Notes: generated from the sequence alone by a model not told the origin. A stretch of DNA of 42,641 nt from Lactobacillus ultunensis DSM 16047 (GCF_001436305.1 NZ_AZFO01000019.1:1-42641); one strand, 5' to 3'; shown: positions 9,005 to 17,799, counted from the first letter of the stretch. Numbers and translations: made by a program.

Positions 9005-10309
9005 TTATGCCTTTTTAGTATCTTGTTGTTCTTGTGCAACAGCCTTATTATCAGCAATCTTAAAGAATGGGAACCAAATCAAAGTACTTAAAACTACAAC
9101 TACTACAGCGATAATAAAGAATGGAATACCACCTGAGAAGAATGCCTGTACAACACCTGGCATAGTCCATGGTAATTGAATGAATGGATTTACCGTGGCA
9201 TGGAATAAATCAATCAAGCCCCAACTTACTAATCCATTAATAATAGGTTCAAACAACATAGGCAGGAAGAATACTGGGTTCAACATAATTGGCATCCCAA
9301 ATACCAATGGTTCATTAATGTTAAATAGCGCAGGAATACCAGCCAACTTTAACATTTGTTTATACCGATCAGATTTTGCTCTGAATATTGAAATAATCAA
9401 ACCAATAGTAGCTCCCTGGTCACCAAATGCACTATTTAAAATTACGGAAAGCATAGCCATTGTTACATATGGCATTGGTTGACCGGCCTTGTAAGCATTT
9501 TGGTTAACAATACCATTAGCAATAATAATTGGCATTACAATACCATAAACCATGTTAGGGTGAATACCAAAGAACCATAAAACATTAGCTAAAGTGTAAA
9601 TAGCAATAATACTGATTGGTGAAGCAGTAAATGTTTGTAGTGGTGTTTGAACCAACTTGGTAATACAATCAAAAACATTTCCAAAGCTAGTGTAAGAAAA
9701 TGCACCTCTTACCAAAATCATAATTACTAAAATAATTCCAGCAATTAATGATGGTTGGAGTGAAGCCGCAACATTAGGTGGAACACTCTCTGGCAATTTA
9801 ATTACGATGTTCTTCTTATTTAAAAAGACATACAACATGCCTACTACCCAACCAACTAGAATGGCTACGACCATACCAGATGAGCCAAGATAATTTGTAC
9901 CAAAAGCGGTTATTTGAGTTAATTTAGCATGCGTGCCAAAAGCTCTAGCCATATAATCTTGTGGTGCCAGAATCATAAAGCTTGAAGCAGCTAATAAACC
10001 AGCAGGTAATGGATTATATTTACATTTTTCCGCATATACATAAGCAAAGTTAAAGACAACGAATAAAGCCAATACATTCATCGTTGCATTTTGAGCAGCA
10101 TTGAACTGAACAGCCCAACCAATCTTTTGTAAGAAATTTGTCCATGCAGGTATTGGAAAATTACCAATCAACAGTACAAAGGCACCACCTAAAGTAATAG
10201 GCGTAACCTTCATAAAGGCATCAGCTAATGATGAAAAGAACAGGTTGTTCCCCATCCATTTAGCAACGGGTGCCAAGAATTTATCTAAAAACTTTTGAAG
10301 ACTATTCAC
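9005..10309 (-). CDS. PTS EIIC, cellobiose/lactose (Lac) family permease
   Basis: This is the sugar-transporting membrane component of a phosphotransferase system: 434 residues with about ten membrane spans. Typical motifs are TPITLGGAFVLLIGNFP, GIHPNMVYGIVMP and NINEPLVFGMPIMLNP. The start is GTG after GAGGGGGAAAAATC. No EIIA or EIIB gene lies nearby, so it must borrow these from elsewhere. A promoter with a cre-like site in its spacer lies upstream, and a divergent RpiR regulator is probably its controller. Beta-glucoside or N-acetyl sugar specificity cannot be decided. Confidence 0.92.
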   Translation of the reverse strand: MNSLQKFLDKFLAPVAKWMGNNLFFSSLADAFMKVTPITLGGAFVLLIGNFPIPAWTNFLQKIGWAVQFNAAQNATMNVLALFVVFNFAYVYAEKCKYNPLPAGLLAASSFMILAPQDYMARAFGTHAKLTQITAFGTNYLGSSGMVVAILVGWVVGMLYVFLNKKNIVIKLPESVPPNVAASLQPSLIAGIILVIMILVRGAFSYTSFGNVFDCITKLVQTPLQTFTASPISIIAIYTLANVLWFFGIHPNMVYGIVMPIIIANGIVNQNAYKAGQPMPYVTMAMLSVILNSAFGDQGATIGLIISIFRAKSDRYKQMLKLAGIPALFNINEPLVFGMPIMLNPVFFLPMLFEPIINGLVSWGLIDLFHATVNPFIQLPWTMPGVVQAFFSGGIPFFIIAVVVVVLSTLIWFPFFKIADNKAVAQEQQDTKKA

Positions 10310-10342
10310 GATTTTTCCCCCTCGTATCTCAAATCACTTTCT

Positions 10343-10371
10343 ATTTTATGTAAGCGCTTAAAGGAGGGCAA
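10343..10371 (-). promoter_or_regulatory. EIIC promoter with cre-like site
   Basis: On the minus strand, TTGCCC and TAAAAT lie 17 nt apart. The spacer contains TGTAAGCGCTTAAA (10349-10362 on the plus strand), a near match to the CcpA-binding cre consensus. A cre between -35 and -10 suggests repression by preferred sugars. Confidence 0.6.
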
Positions 10372-10412
10372 TAGTTTCAAGCCTATCTGGTAATAACTAA
10401 GAATTAAGGTGC

Positions 10413-10447
10413 GTGTTCTTTTCATCGAACACATTGTTCTTTATAAT
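10413..10447 (+). promoter_or_regulatory. Overlapping dyads and -10 box upstream of the RpiR gene
   Basis: GTGTTC-N8-GAACAC (10413-10432) and GAACA-CAT-TGTTC (10427-10439) share the central GAACA. They lie directly before the -10 box TATAAT (10442-10447). The position suggests an operator for the RpiR protein, but this is inference. Confidence 0.55.
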
Positions 10448-10480
10448 AAAAGTATATATTTATGAGAAAAGGTAATAATC

Positions 10481-11236
10481 ATGGCTCTTTTTAATTTCAC
10501 TGACCTTTCGTCATTATCTGATGTTGAATTAACAGTTTATCGTTTTGTTGTCAATAATCCAGAAAAAGTAGTTTATATGCGCGTGCGTGACATAGCTAAT
10601 CAAACTCACGTTGCCAATTCTTCTGTTATGCGTTTTATTCATAAATTAGGATTTGGTAGTTTTCCTGAATTCAAAGCCTACTTGAAGAATATTAATCAAA
10701 CAGTAGCTACTCGTCATATTTTTACTTTCGTGAATCAAAATAATTTTCTTCCAGATATTGAAAATAAGATTCGCCTTGTTGCCGATCTGCTTTATCAATC
10801 AGATAATATCCCTCTACTAGGGATTGGCAATTCTGCCTCAACTGCTATGTACGCTGCAAGAATATTGGCTTTATTAGGCTTTAACGCCTTTCCTATTACT
10901 GACCCATTTTATCCGTTAAATAAACAACTCGAAAATACCAGTAATAACACTATTTTATGTTTTTCAGTATCTGGCGAAACTGAGGAGTTAATTGAACAAC
11001 TAAACTATTGTACCAAGCGGCCAGATAACCAAGTAGTTGCAATCACCAGTAATCCTACCAGTACTATCGCCAATATTAGTAAATATGTGTTGGCCTACAA
11101 AGAACAAAAACAACGTCTCTTCAAATATTGTGATCTGTCTTCACAGATACCTGCAATGTACATCGTTGAAGCGTTAGCACAAGTATTAATCAGCAAGAAT
11201 CAAGATTTAACAAACGAAAATAAAGCTCAGCAATAA
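10481..11236 (+). CDS. RpiR/MurR-family regulator (HTH plus SIS domain)
   Basis: In this 251-residue regulator, residues about 1-75 form the HTH_6 domain (DIANQTHVANSSVMRFIHKL). Residues about 100-230 form a SIS sugar-phosphate-binding domain (LLGIGNSASTAMYAARIL, CFSVSGETEELIEQL). Such proteins sense phosphosugars and control nearby catabolic genes, here most likely the divergent EIIC gene. Confidence 0.9.
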   Translation: MALFNFTDLSSLSDVELTVYRFVVNNPEKVVYMRVRDIANQTHVANSSVMRFIHKLGFGSFPEFKAYLKNINQTVATRHIFTFVNQNNFLPDIENKIRLVADLLYQSDNIPLLGIGNSASTAMYAARILALLGFNAFPITDPFYPLNKQLENTSNNTILCFSVSGETEELIEQLNYCTKRPDNQVVAITSNPTSTIANISKYVLAYKEQKQRLFKYCDLSSQIPAMYIVEALAQVLISKNQDLTNENKAQQ

Positions 11237-11250
11237 AAATCACTGAGCTT
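11223..11250. terminator. Weak terminator after the RpiR gene
   Basis: AAGCTCAG and CTGAGCTT form an 8-bp stem with a 12-nt loop over the stop codon of the regulator. The T tract is poor, so termination may be partial. Confidence 0.4.
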
Positions 11251-11280
11251 AACAATAAATTAATATATCTTTTTACATCT

Positions 11281-11907
11281 TCATCTAACTGGCAAGCGAA
11301 TAATTGTCTTTAAATTTTCTCGTTTAGTCCGTCGTGGATCAGACAGATAAATTTCATGATGTCTACGACTAGCAGAAAAGTCTAATTTTAGACCTTCCTT
11401 AGCAATAAATTGATGCATTTTTTTAATAGTAGCAGGCTCACTATCATAATCGCCAACATGCATAATCTGGACGCATTTTCCTTCATTGACTGTAATTAAC
11501 TTAACCTTTGAAAAATCCATCTTCTTCTTAGCTGTTGCTTCCTCTTTAGCCCATTCAAATACTTCCGGAGTTACAAAATCTGGCATTCTAATACAAGATA
11601 CAAATCTAAATTTTTCTTTATGAGCATAATCAATGCCTTCTACACCCTCTTGCCACCAAAAGCCTTCAAGAGGTGGAACAACAAAGTCAAAATAACCAGA
11701 AATCTTATGAGTTCCCATTTTGCTCATCTTTATGGTATAAGCAATACCGTAAAGTAATTGTATTGCCTGCTTATACTCACTGCCTTCAATATTAGGATTT
11801 CCTTTACCCTCAACCGCAATATAGTTCATTTGAGGCACATCGATTATAGTTGGCTTTTTACCTGGACGATAAAGTTCTTTTTCTTCTTTTTTAAAATCGT
11901 AAGCCAT
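11281..11907 (-). CDS. GyrI-like small-molecule-binding domain protein
   Basis: This 208-residue cytoplasmic protein has VPQMNYIAVEGKGNP at its start, KISGYFDFVVPPLEGFWW in the middle and HEIYLSDPRR near the end, matching the stand-alone GyrI-like proteins seen in Firmicutes. The fold binds small molecules and may work in stress or drug resistance. The start follows TAGGAGAAAAAAGC. It is last in a run of three closely spaced minus-strand genes (Nudix, small protein, this one), which suggests co-transcription. Confidence 0.82.
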   Translation of the reverse strand: MAYDFKKEEKELYRPGKKPTIIDVPQMNYIAVEGKGNPNIEGSEYKQAIQLLYGIAYTIKMSKMGTHKISGYFDFVVPPLEGFWWQEGVEGIDYAHKEKFRFVSCIRMPDFVTPEVFEWAKEEATAKKKMDFSKVKLITVNEGKCVQIMHVGDYDSEPATIKKMHQFIAKEGLKLDFSASRRHHEIYLSDPRRTKRENLKTIIRLPVR

Positions 11908-11918
11908 GCTTTTTTCTC

Positions 11919-12122
11919 CTAAATTTGGTGAAATTTTACTGTTTTATTTTTAAGTGAAATCTTTTTTACTTCAAAACCGTAGTCTGACAATTCTTTTTTA
12001 TACCGTAAAAAAGAGTGATCCAATGCTACACCAGCAATTTTTCCTATTTCATCAAAAGATAATTCAAAATCGCCAGTCTTATTATCTTTTATGTATTGCC
12101 ACAGTTGATTATATTTACTCAT
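11919..12122 (-). CDS. Small conserved protein, DUF7662-like
   Basis: This 67-residue protein lies 11 nt before the GyrI-like gene and 27 nt after the Nudix gene. The pattern KYNQLWQYIKD, then ELSFDEIGKIAG, then a basic C-terminus resembles a family of small winged-helix-like proteins. The family match is from memory and tentative. The function is unknown. Confidence 0.6.
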   Translation of the reverse strand: MSKYNQLWQYIKDNKTGDFELSFDEIGKIAGVALDHSFLRYKKELSDYGFEVKKISLKNKTVKFHQI

Positions 12123-12149
12123 TAAAACTACTCTTTCTTTACTTTAAAG

Positions 12150-12686
12150 CTAAAGATTATCAATTAATTTTTTAGCATACTTAAGTACTGGTAACTCTCG
12201 TGCTCCAATTAATTTTCCAACTTTAGTAGTAGCGCACTTTTTATATTCAGTAACCGCTTTTTCATATTTCATTTTTAAAGTCGACAAATGAAAATCTTCA
12301 ATCTCTTGCTTCGTTAAATGTTTATTGCCAAAAGACAAAATTTCACACAAATAATAATTGTTAATATTATGCCGATGAATCAAATTATAATAGTCGCTAA
12401 CTACACCAATTTTGCAAATAATTTTAACCTTAGCACCTAATTCCTCTTTAAGTTCACGTTTTAGTGCCGTTTCTAAATTCTCCCCAGCTTCAACACCGCC
12501 ACCTGAAGTTTCGATCAATGTTGCTTTTCCAAAATCGTCATCACGTTTTGCTCTAACAAAATAATAATTGTACTTTTTATCAATTACTATTGCTCGTACT
12601 ATTTTTCGATCATGATCAATATAGGTCATTGGCCATTCATTATCCTGCAATTTAAGATTTAATTGTTGCACGATATTACCTTTCAT
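12150..12686 (-). CDS. Nudix hydrolase
   Basis: The 178-residue protein has a complete Nudix box at residues 63-85: G-x5-E, then REL-x-EELG. The substrate is probably a nucleotide derivative. Its ATG lies directly beside the terminator of fba, with no Shine-Dalgarno sequence in front, only a T run. A later start (Met20) is possible, but the region before it also lacks a well-placed site. It probably heads a small operon with the next two genes. Confidence 0.85.
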   Translation of the reverse strand: MKGNIVQQLNLKLQDNEWPMTYIDHDRKIVRAIVIDKKYNYYFVRAKRDDDFGKATLIETSGGGVEAGENLETALKRELKEELGAKVKIICKIGVVSDYYNLIHRHNINNYYLCEILSFGNKHLTKQEIEDFHLSTLKMKYEKAVTEYKKCATTKVGKLIGARELPVLKYAKKLIDNL

Positions 12687-12724
12687 AAAAAAATAAAGCT
12701 CAGCACATGCTGAGCTTTATTTTA
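12687..12724. terminator. Bidirectional terminator between fba and the Nudix gene
   Basis: AAAGCTCAGCA and TGCTGAGCTTT form a strong hairpin with A and T runs on both sides. It ends fba. Confidence 0.92.
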
Positions 12725-12740
12725 ATTGATAATCAAATGA

Positions 12741-13658
12741 TTATTCTTCGTTTAATGATGAACGATCGAATGAAGCATCCTTAAGTTCGTCATCAATAGT
12801 CTTGGTACCTAACCAGCCAATCATTTCCTTCATAGCTGCAGTGATAGCTTCAGTACCTGGAAGCAATAACTTACGTGGGTCATAACCCTTGTTACCCTTG
12901 TCCAAGTCCTTCTTAGCTTCGATGTATTCACGAGTAGCCTTTTGGAATGCTAATTGGAATTCAGTGTTGATGTTAACCTTAGCAATACCAAGTTGAATAG
13001 CCTTCTTAACTTGGTCTTCAGGAATACCTGAACCACCGTGCAATACAAGTGGTTCGTTAGGAACAGCTTCAGCAATTTCCTTAAGACGGTCAAAGTTCAA
13101 GCCCTTCCAACCTGCTGGGTATACACCGTGGATGTTACCAATACCACAAGCAAGCTTGTCAACACCAGCAGCAACGAAAGTCTTAGCGTCTTCAACTGAT
13201 GCTAATTCACCGCCGTCAGCACCTTGGTTTTCACCAATCTTACCGATTTCAGCTTCAACTGAAATACCACGTTCGTGAGCTAACTTAATGATTTCCTTAG
13301 TCTTAGCCAAGTTTTCTTCAGTATCAAGCTTGTGACCATCAAACATAACTGATGAGTAACCAAGTGCGATACATTCCTTAGCTGATTCAAAGTCACCGTG
13401 GTCCAAGTTCAAAATAACTGGAACTGAGATGTTCATTGAATCCATTTGGTCAGCTACCATGTCCTTAACGAACTTGTAACCACCCATGTACTTAGCAGCA
13501 CCAGTTGATACTTGGATCAATAATGGAGTTCTAGTTTCTTCAGCAGCACGTAATTCTGCACGAGTCCATTCCAAGTTGTTAGTGTTGTAAGCACCTACAG
13601 CGTAGTGGTTCTTACGAGCGTCTTTAAAGATTTGATTACCGTTGTCAAAATAAGCCAT
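12741..13658 (-). CDS. fba: Class II fructose-1,6-bisphosphate aldolase
   Basis: This enzyme splits fructose 1,6-bisphosphate into DHAP and glyceraldehyde 3-phosphate in glycolysis and uses zinc. The 305-residue protein has the catalytic Asp86 and zinc ligand His87 in LNLDHGDFE, plus VEAEIGKIG, GNIHGVYP and VLHGGSGIPEDQVKKA. Codon use is that of a highly expressed gene. The start follows AGGAGGTATTTTTTA. It is monocistronic, with its own promoter and terminator. Confidence 0.97.
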   Translation of the reverse strand: MAYFDNGNQIFKDARKNHYAVGAYNTNNLEWTRAELRAAEETRTPLLIQVSTGAAKYMGGYKFVKDMVADQMDSMNISVPVILNLDHGDFESAKECIALGYSSVMFDGHKLDTEENLAKTKEIIKLAHERGISVEAEIGKIGENQGADGGELASVEDAKTFVAAGVDKLACGIGNIHGVYPAGWKGLNFDRLKEIAEAVPNEPLVLHGGSGIPEDQVKKAIQLGIAKVNINTEFQLAFQKATREYIEAKKDLDKGNKGYDPRKLLLPGTEAITAAMKEMIGWLGTKTIDDELKDASFDRSSLNEE

Positions 13659-13690
13659 TAAAAAATACCTCCTAAATATCTTACAAACAT

Positions 13691-13746
13691 ATTGTACCCT
13701 AATAATTTGATTATGAACAATTTTTCACAAAATGTAAGCGCTATTT
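13691..13746 (-). promoter_or_regulatory. fba promoter with upstream cre-like site
   Basis: On the minus strand, TTGTTC (13715-13720) and TACAAT (13691-13696) are 18 nt apart. A cre-like TGTAAGCGCTATTT (13733-13746) lies upstream of the -35, a position that would suit activation rather than repression by CcpA. The cre match is imperfect at one end. Confidence 0.55.
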
Positions 13747-13766
13747 TTTATTTTTCACGTTTTTCA

Positions 13767-15452
13767 TTACATTTCTTTAGGAGCATTGACACCTAATAGT
13801 CTCAAAGATTCAGTCAAGACAATTGATGTGGCTTCTACTAAAGCAAGACGTGCACCAATTTTATCGTCTTTAGTTAAAATCTTCACGTTAGCGTAGTACT
13901 TGTTAAATTTCTTAGCCAAATCAAGAGCAAACTTAGCAATTACTGATGGTTCAAACTTATCAGCACTTCTAGCAATAATTCTTGGGAAATCGGCTAAGTC
14001 CTTGGCTACAGCAAATGCCCAATCATCATCAAGGACTAAGTCTTTTTCACTAGGTTTTTCGCCCATTGCAGCTGCTTTTCTAAAAACACTTTGAGCACGA
14101 GCGTTAGTGTATTGTACATAAGGACCAGTATCACCTTCAAAGCGAACTACTTCATCCAAATTAAAGTCAAAGTTGTCTAAACGATCATTCTTTAAATCGT
14201 GGAAGACCACGGCACCAACACCAACATCATGAGCAACTTGATCTTGGTTAGCCAAATCTGGATTCTTCTCTTGAATTTGCTTCTTAGCAAGAGAAACAGC
14301 ATCCTTTAATACTTGATCAAGGAAAACAACGTTACCTTTTCTAGTTGATAACTTCTTACCGCCTTGAGTAATCAAACCAAATGGAACATGATGAATTTCA
14401 TCGGCCCAGTCATAGCCCATTTTCTTCAAAACAGTTTTAAGTTCAACAAAGTGTTGTGCTTGTTCGTTACCAACAACGTAAAGCATCTTCACAAAGTTGT
14501 ACTCTTTCATTCTCCATTCAGCGGCAGCTAAATCACGAGTTAAGTAAATTGAAGTACCATCTGATTTAACAATAATTGCTGGATTTTCATCAGGTCCCAT
14601 ATCTACAACTTGAGCACCTTGAGATTCATGAAGCAGGCCTTTATCTTTTAATTCATCAATTACTGGTTGCATCTTATCATTGAAGAAAGCTTCACCATTG
14701 TATGAATCAAAAGTTACGCCTAATTCTTTATAAATGCGTTTGAAATCTTTAAGTGAAACTTCACGGAACCATTTCCATAACTTAACTGCTTCTGGATCGC
14801 CATCTTCAAGCTTCTTGAACCATTCCCGACCTTCATCATCAAGTTCTGGATTCTTTTCAGCTTCTTTGTGGAATCTTACATAGTAATGGAAAAGATTCAT
14901 GATAGGATCTTTCTTAACATCTTCTTCATTACCCCAGTGCTTGTAAGCAGCAATCAATTTACCAAATTGCGTACCATAGTCGCCTAAATAATTAATCTTG
15001 ATTGGAGTATAGCCAACCTTTTCCATAGTTTTGGCAATAGAATTACCAATAACTGTAGAACGAAGGTGACCCATTGACATTGGTTTAGCAATGTTAGGTG
15101 AAGACATATCAATTGGGACATTGCCCTTGCCCAACTTTTGATCACCATAATGTTCTTTTTCTGTTAAAACAGTCTTCAAAGTTGATGAAACTAACTTTTC
15201 ATGATTAATAGCAAAGTTAACATAAGGACCGACAGCCTTGATGCTTGCAAAATCATCGCTACTTAAATTTGCAGCGATATCTTGGGCAATCATAGCAGGA
15301 TTCTTATGCATAGTTTTAGCCAAAATAAATGCTGGGAAAGCATAGTCACCCATTTTTGCATTCTTTGGACGTTCAATTAATGCAGTAATTTTTTCTTTAG
15401 GCAAATCAACTTGGCTTGAAACTAAATCAACTACTTCGTTTTTAAAGTCCAT
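13767..15452 (-). CDS. argS: Arginyl-tRNA synthetase
   Basis: This is a 561-residue class I synthetase that charges tRNA-Arg. It has the HIGH-like motif SSPNIAKPMSMGHLRST, the KMSKS-region stretch GGKKLSTRKGNVVFLD, and the C-terminal DALR anticodon domain beginning near GPYVQYTNARAQSV. It lies behind a T-box leader, so expression should rise when uncharged tRNA-Arg accumulates. Confidence 0.97.
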   Translation of the reverse strand: MDFKNEVVDLVSSQVDLPKEKITALIERPKNAKMGDYAFPAFILAKTMHKNPAMIAQDIAANLSSDDFASIKAVGPYVNFAINHEKLVSSTLKTVLTEKEHYGDQKLGKGNVPIDMSSPNIAKPMSMGHLRSTVIGNSIAKTMEKVGYTPIKINYLGDYGTQFGKLIAAYKHWGNEEDVKKDPIMNLFHYYVRFHKEAEKNPELDDEGREWFKKLEDGDPEAVKLWKWFREVSLKDFKRIYKELGVTFDSYNGEAFFNDKMQPVIDELKDKGLLHESQGAQVVDMGPDENPAIIVKSDGTSIYLTRDLAAAEWRMKEYNFVKMLYVVGNEQAQHFVELKTVLKKMGYDWADEIHHVPFGLITQGGKKLSTRKGNVVFLDQVLKDAVSLAKKQIQEKNPDLANQDQVAHDVGVGAVVFHDLKNDRLDNFDFNLDEVVRFEGDTGPYVQYTNARAQSVFRKAAAMGEKPSEKDLVLDDDWAFAVAKDLADFPRIIARSADKFEPSVIAKFALDLAKKFNKYYANVKILTKDDKIGARLALVEATSIVLTESLRLLGVNAPKEM

Positions 15453-15473
15453 TTTCTTCCTCTTTCCAAATAA

Positions 15474-15669
15474 AAAAGTCTCTTTCTAATGTATAGAAAG
15501 AGACGAGTTACTAACCCGCGGTACCACTCAGATTGATACAAAGTATCCGCTTATTTAAATTCATTATTTTTATCAGTTAAACACGCCTTCATTATTTCTT
15601 GATATCCAACTTCCACCAACTTGGACTCGCTTAAAAAAGAAAATAATTACTACTTTTAACCTACTAGCA
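15474..15669 (-). promoter_or_regulatory. T-box leader of argS, specifier CGU
   Basis: The T-box core GAGTGGTACCGCGG is at 15516-15529. A 10-bp terminator stem GTCTCTTTCT / AGAAAGAGAC followed by T lies at 15474-15506. Stem I closes with GTTAAA / TTTAAC. Its internal loop has an AGTA/GAA pattern, and the specifier reads CGT (15585-15583 on the minus strand), an Arg codon followed by a purine. A -10 TATAAT lies at 15676-15681. Confidence 0.9.
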
Positions 15670-15724
15670 AAGATGATTATAACAGGAAAGAATGCGGCTT
15701 GCCATATATTTTATTGAAAAAGAT

Positions 15725-15768
15725 TTGCATTTTATGTTTATATCGACATATAATTATTTATGTCGATA
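15725..15768 (+). promoter_or_regulatory. padC promoter with PadR operator
   Basis: TTGCAT (15725-15730) and TATAAT (15749-15754) are 18 nt apart. The PadR site ATGT-N8-ACAT lies exactly in the spacer (15734-15749). A second dyad, TATCGACAT-N10-ATGTCGATA (15741-15768), shares one half-site with it and covers the -10 and the start region. Confidence 0.85.
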
Positions 15769-15797
15769 ACAACAAAAGCAAATTTAGGAGGAAAATA

Positions 15798-16376
15798 ATG
15801 GCAAATTTAAACAATATGAATAAAAAATTTCACACTCTGGATGATTTTGTAGGTACCCATTTTATCTATACTTACGACAACGGCTGGGAATATGAATGGT
15901 ACTGTAAAAATGACCATACCGTAGATTACCGTATTCATGGAGGTATGGTTGCTGGACGTTGGGTAAAGGACCAAGAAGCTCACATCAATCTTTTAACTGA
16001 TGGAGTTTACAAGATCGCTTGGACTGAACCAACTGGTACTGACGTAGCTCTTGATTTTGTACCAAATGAACACAAATTAAACGGGACCATCTTCTTCCCT
16101 AAATGGGTTCAAGACCATCCTGAAATTACAGTTTGCTATCAAAATGAACACATTGATTTAATGCATAAGTCTCGTGAAAAGTATGAAACTTATCCTAAGA
16201 TGGTTGTACCAGAATTCGCCAAGATCACTTATATTGGAAATGCCGGTATTAATAATGAACAAGCAATTGCGGAAGCACCTTACGAAGGTATGACAGACGA
16301 TATCAGAAATGGCAATTATTTCGATGAAAACTATCATATCATTAAAAAAGATGGTCACTCATACATAGAAAAATAA
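15798..16376 (+). CDS. padC: Phenolic acid decarboxylase
   Basis: The enzyme decarboxylates p-coumaric, ferulic and caffeic acid to vinyl phenols, a detoxification step. The 192-residue protein has the family features: [31 protein letters not shown] and [20 protein letters not shown]. The start at 15798 follows TTAGGAGGAAAATA; the longer open frame upstream runs through the promoter. padR follows 53 nt downstream. Confidence 0.96.
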   Translation: MANLNNMNKKFHTLDDFVGTHFIYTYDNGWEYEWYCKNDHTVDYRIHGGMVAGRWVKDQEAHINLLTDGVYKIAWTEPTGTDVALDFVPNEHKLNGTIFFPKWVQDHPEITVCYQNEHIDLMHKSREKYETYPKMVVPEFAKITYIGNAGINNEQAIAEAPYEGMTDDIRNGNYFDENYHIIKKDGHSYIEK

Positions 16377-16429
16377 TTTTTTCTCTTTTCTGATAAAATG
16401 AACTTATCAAATACAGAAAAGATGATTTT

Positions 16430-16954
16430 GTGCCAAAGAAACGTGTACTTCCCTACATCATTATGGGAATTTTAAAACAAAATCCTGATTCAACAGGTAA
16501 AGAACTTACTAATCAATTTAATAATGAAATTGGTGAATTTTGGCGAGCTTCACATAGCCAAATTTATCCAGAACTCAAAAAAATGCTTACAGATCAATGG
16601 ATTGAAGGCAAACAAAAAGAGAATAATGAAAAAGAAATTCATTATTCTCTAACTAGTAAAGGTTCAACTATCTTAGAACGTTGGATTGATCAACCTTTAA
16701 CTGAATTACCTGTTAATCATGACTTGTTTTCGTTAAAATTATTTTTCATTAATGATCAGAAAGATCCTCGAATAAAGCAATTAATAAAAAACGAAAGAGA
16801 ATTAATAGAAAATCAGCTTTCCCACTTATATTCTAGAAGAAAGTTATTGTTCAATAATCCTCATAATATTCAAGAAAATTATGGTCATTATTTGATTCTC
16901 ATGCGAGCTATTTCTCGTAATGAGGGACAACTTGAATGGTTAAATTCTCTATAA
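16430..16954 (+). CDS. padR: PadR-family repressor of padC
   Basis: This 174-residue repressor has an N-terminal winged helix (LPYIIMGILKQNPDSTGKEL, FWRASHSQIYPELKKM) and a C-terminal helical dimer domain. It starts with GTG. PadR releases its ATGT-N8-ACAT operator when phenolic acids are present; such an operator is present in the padC promoter. Repressor and enzyme are probably co-transcribed. Confidence 0.93.
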   Translation: MPKKRVLPYIIMGILKQNPDSTGKELTNQFNNEIGEFWRASHSQIYPELKKMLTDQWIEGKQKENNEKEIHYSLTSKGSTILERWIDQPLTELPVNHDLFSLKLFFINDQKDPRIKQLIKNERELIENQLSHLYSRRKLLFNNPHNIQENYGHYLILMRAISRNEGQLEWLNSL

Positions 16955-16961
16955 TTAAGAA

Positions 16962-16989
16962 AGCAGATACGTTATGTATCTGTTTTTTT
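16962..16989 (+). terminator. Terminator after padR
   Basis: CAGATAC and GTATCTG form a stem with a 5-nt loop, followed by a long T run. Confidence 0.88.
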
Positions 16990-17002
16990 AATATGCTAAA
17001 AA

Positions 17003-17677
17003 CTAATGGTTCTTAATAACGACTTTCGTACCATCAGGGATCTTTTCCATGATCCACCTAGAATCGGGCACACTTAACCGTATACAGCCATGTGAGCCTT
17101 GTGTACGCCCTAACTTAGTAGCTTCCTTTAAGTTATAACTACCATCACCTAATGTAGGAACAGAGTGGAACAAATAAACATTATCTGGACTCCAACTAGT
17201 CCAATTATTAGCTCCTTCATTCAAATTGTAGTTAAAGAAACTGTCACCACGACCATTTTGAATAGAATACGTACCAGTTGGCGTTAAAGATTTTCCTTTC
17301 TTAAAAATACCACCAGTAGAAAGCATCGTATAAATTACTTTACCCTTTCTCAATAAGTAAGTACGATTGCCTTCCAATGATACTCGTAATGTTAAATCCT
17401 TTTCATTTGGATTGATCTTAGGGTGTTTCTTCTTTTCACTTTTTTCTTTCCACGTTCCTTCCTTTCTTAAATCCTTAGGATCTTTGTAAGGACGAAAAAT
17501 TTCATTATTTGGTGTACTTTTCTTCTTAGTTGATTTTTTGACCTTGCTACTTTGTGTTTGATTAGAAACCGCATCCTGTGAAGGATCAGCCTTAGGTGCG
17601 CAGGCCTTAGCCAAACCAATAATCGCACCAAATGCAATTACAATACATGCAATTCCAACAATAATATTTTTTCTCAT
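17003..17677 (-). CDS. L,D-transpeptidase (YkuD domain)
   Basis: This 224-residue membrane-anchored protein has an N-terminal hydrophobic segment (residues about 4-26), a lysine-rich linker, and a C-terminal YkuD domain. Catalytic residues fit SHGCIRL at 195-201 (Cys198) with His171 in LFHSVP. Such enzymes make 3-3 peptidoglycan cross-links or attach proteins to peptidoglycan. A lysine and serine/threonine-rich linker to about residue 90 probably spans the wall. It stands alone. Confidence 0.9.
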   Translation of the reverse strand: MRKNIIVGIACIVIAFGAIIGLAKACAPKADPSQDAVSNQTQSSKVKKSTKKKSTPNNEIFRPYKDPKDLRKEGTWKEKSEKKKHPKINPNEKDLTLRVSLEGNRTYLLRKGKVIYTMLSTGGIFKKGKSLTPTGTYSIQNGRGDSFFNYNLNEGANNWTSWSPDNVYLFHSVPTLGDGSYNLKEATKLGRTQGSHGCIRLSVPDSRWIMEKIPDGTKVVIKNH

Positions 17678-17741
17678 AAATATGTTAATCTTCTTTTTAT
17701 TAATAATTATTTTAAATTACTCTGCGTCATTCAGAGTAACG

Positions 17742-17775
17742 TATTAAAAAGCATCCCTCATCGGGATGCTATTTA
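17742..17775 (-). terminator. Terminator of the dacA-nnrD operon
   Basis: AGCATCCC and GGGATGCT form a hairpin followed on the minus strand by a T run. Confidence 0.88.
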
Positions 17776-17799
17776 ATTACAAGTAAGATTTTAACATTT

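Noticed and set aside
11954-12175. A 73-codon plus-strand frame opposite the small DUF7662-like gene
   Set aside because: It overlaps a gene with good context on the other strand and lacks a ribosome site.
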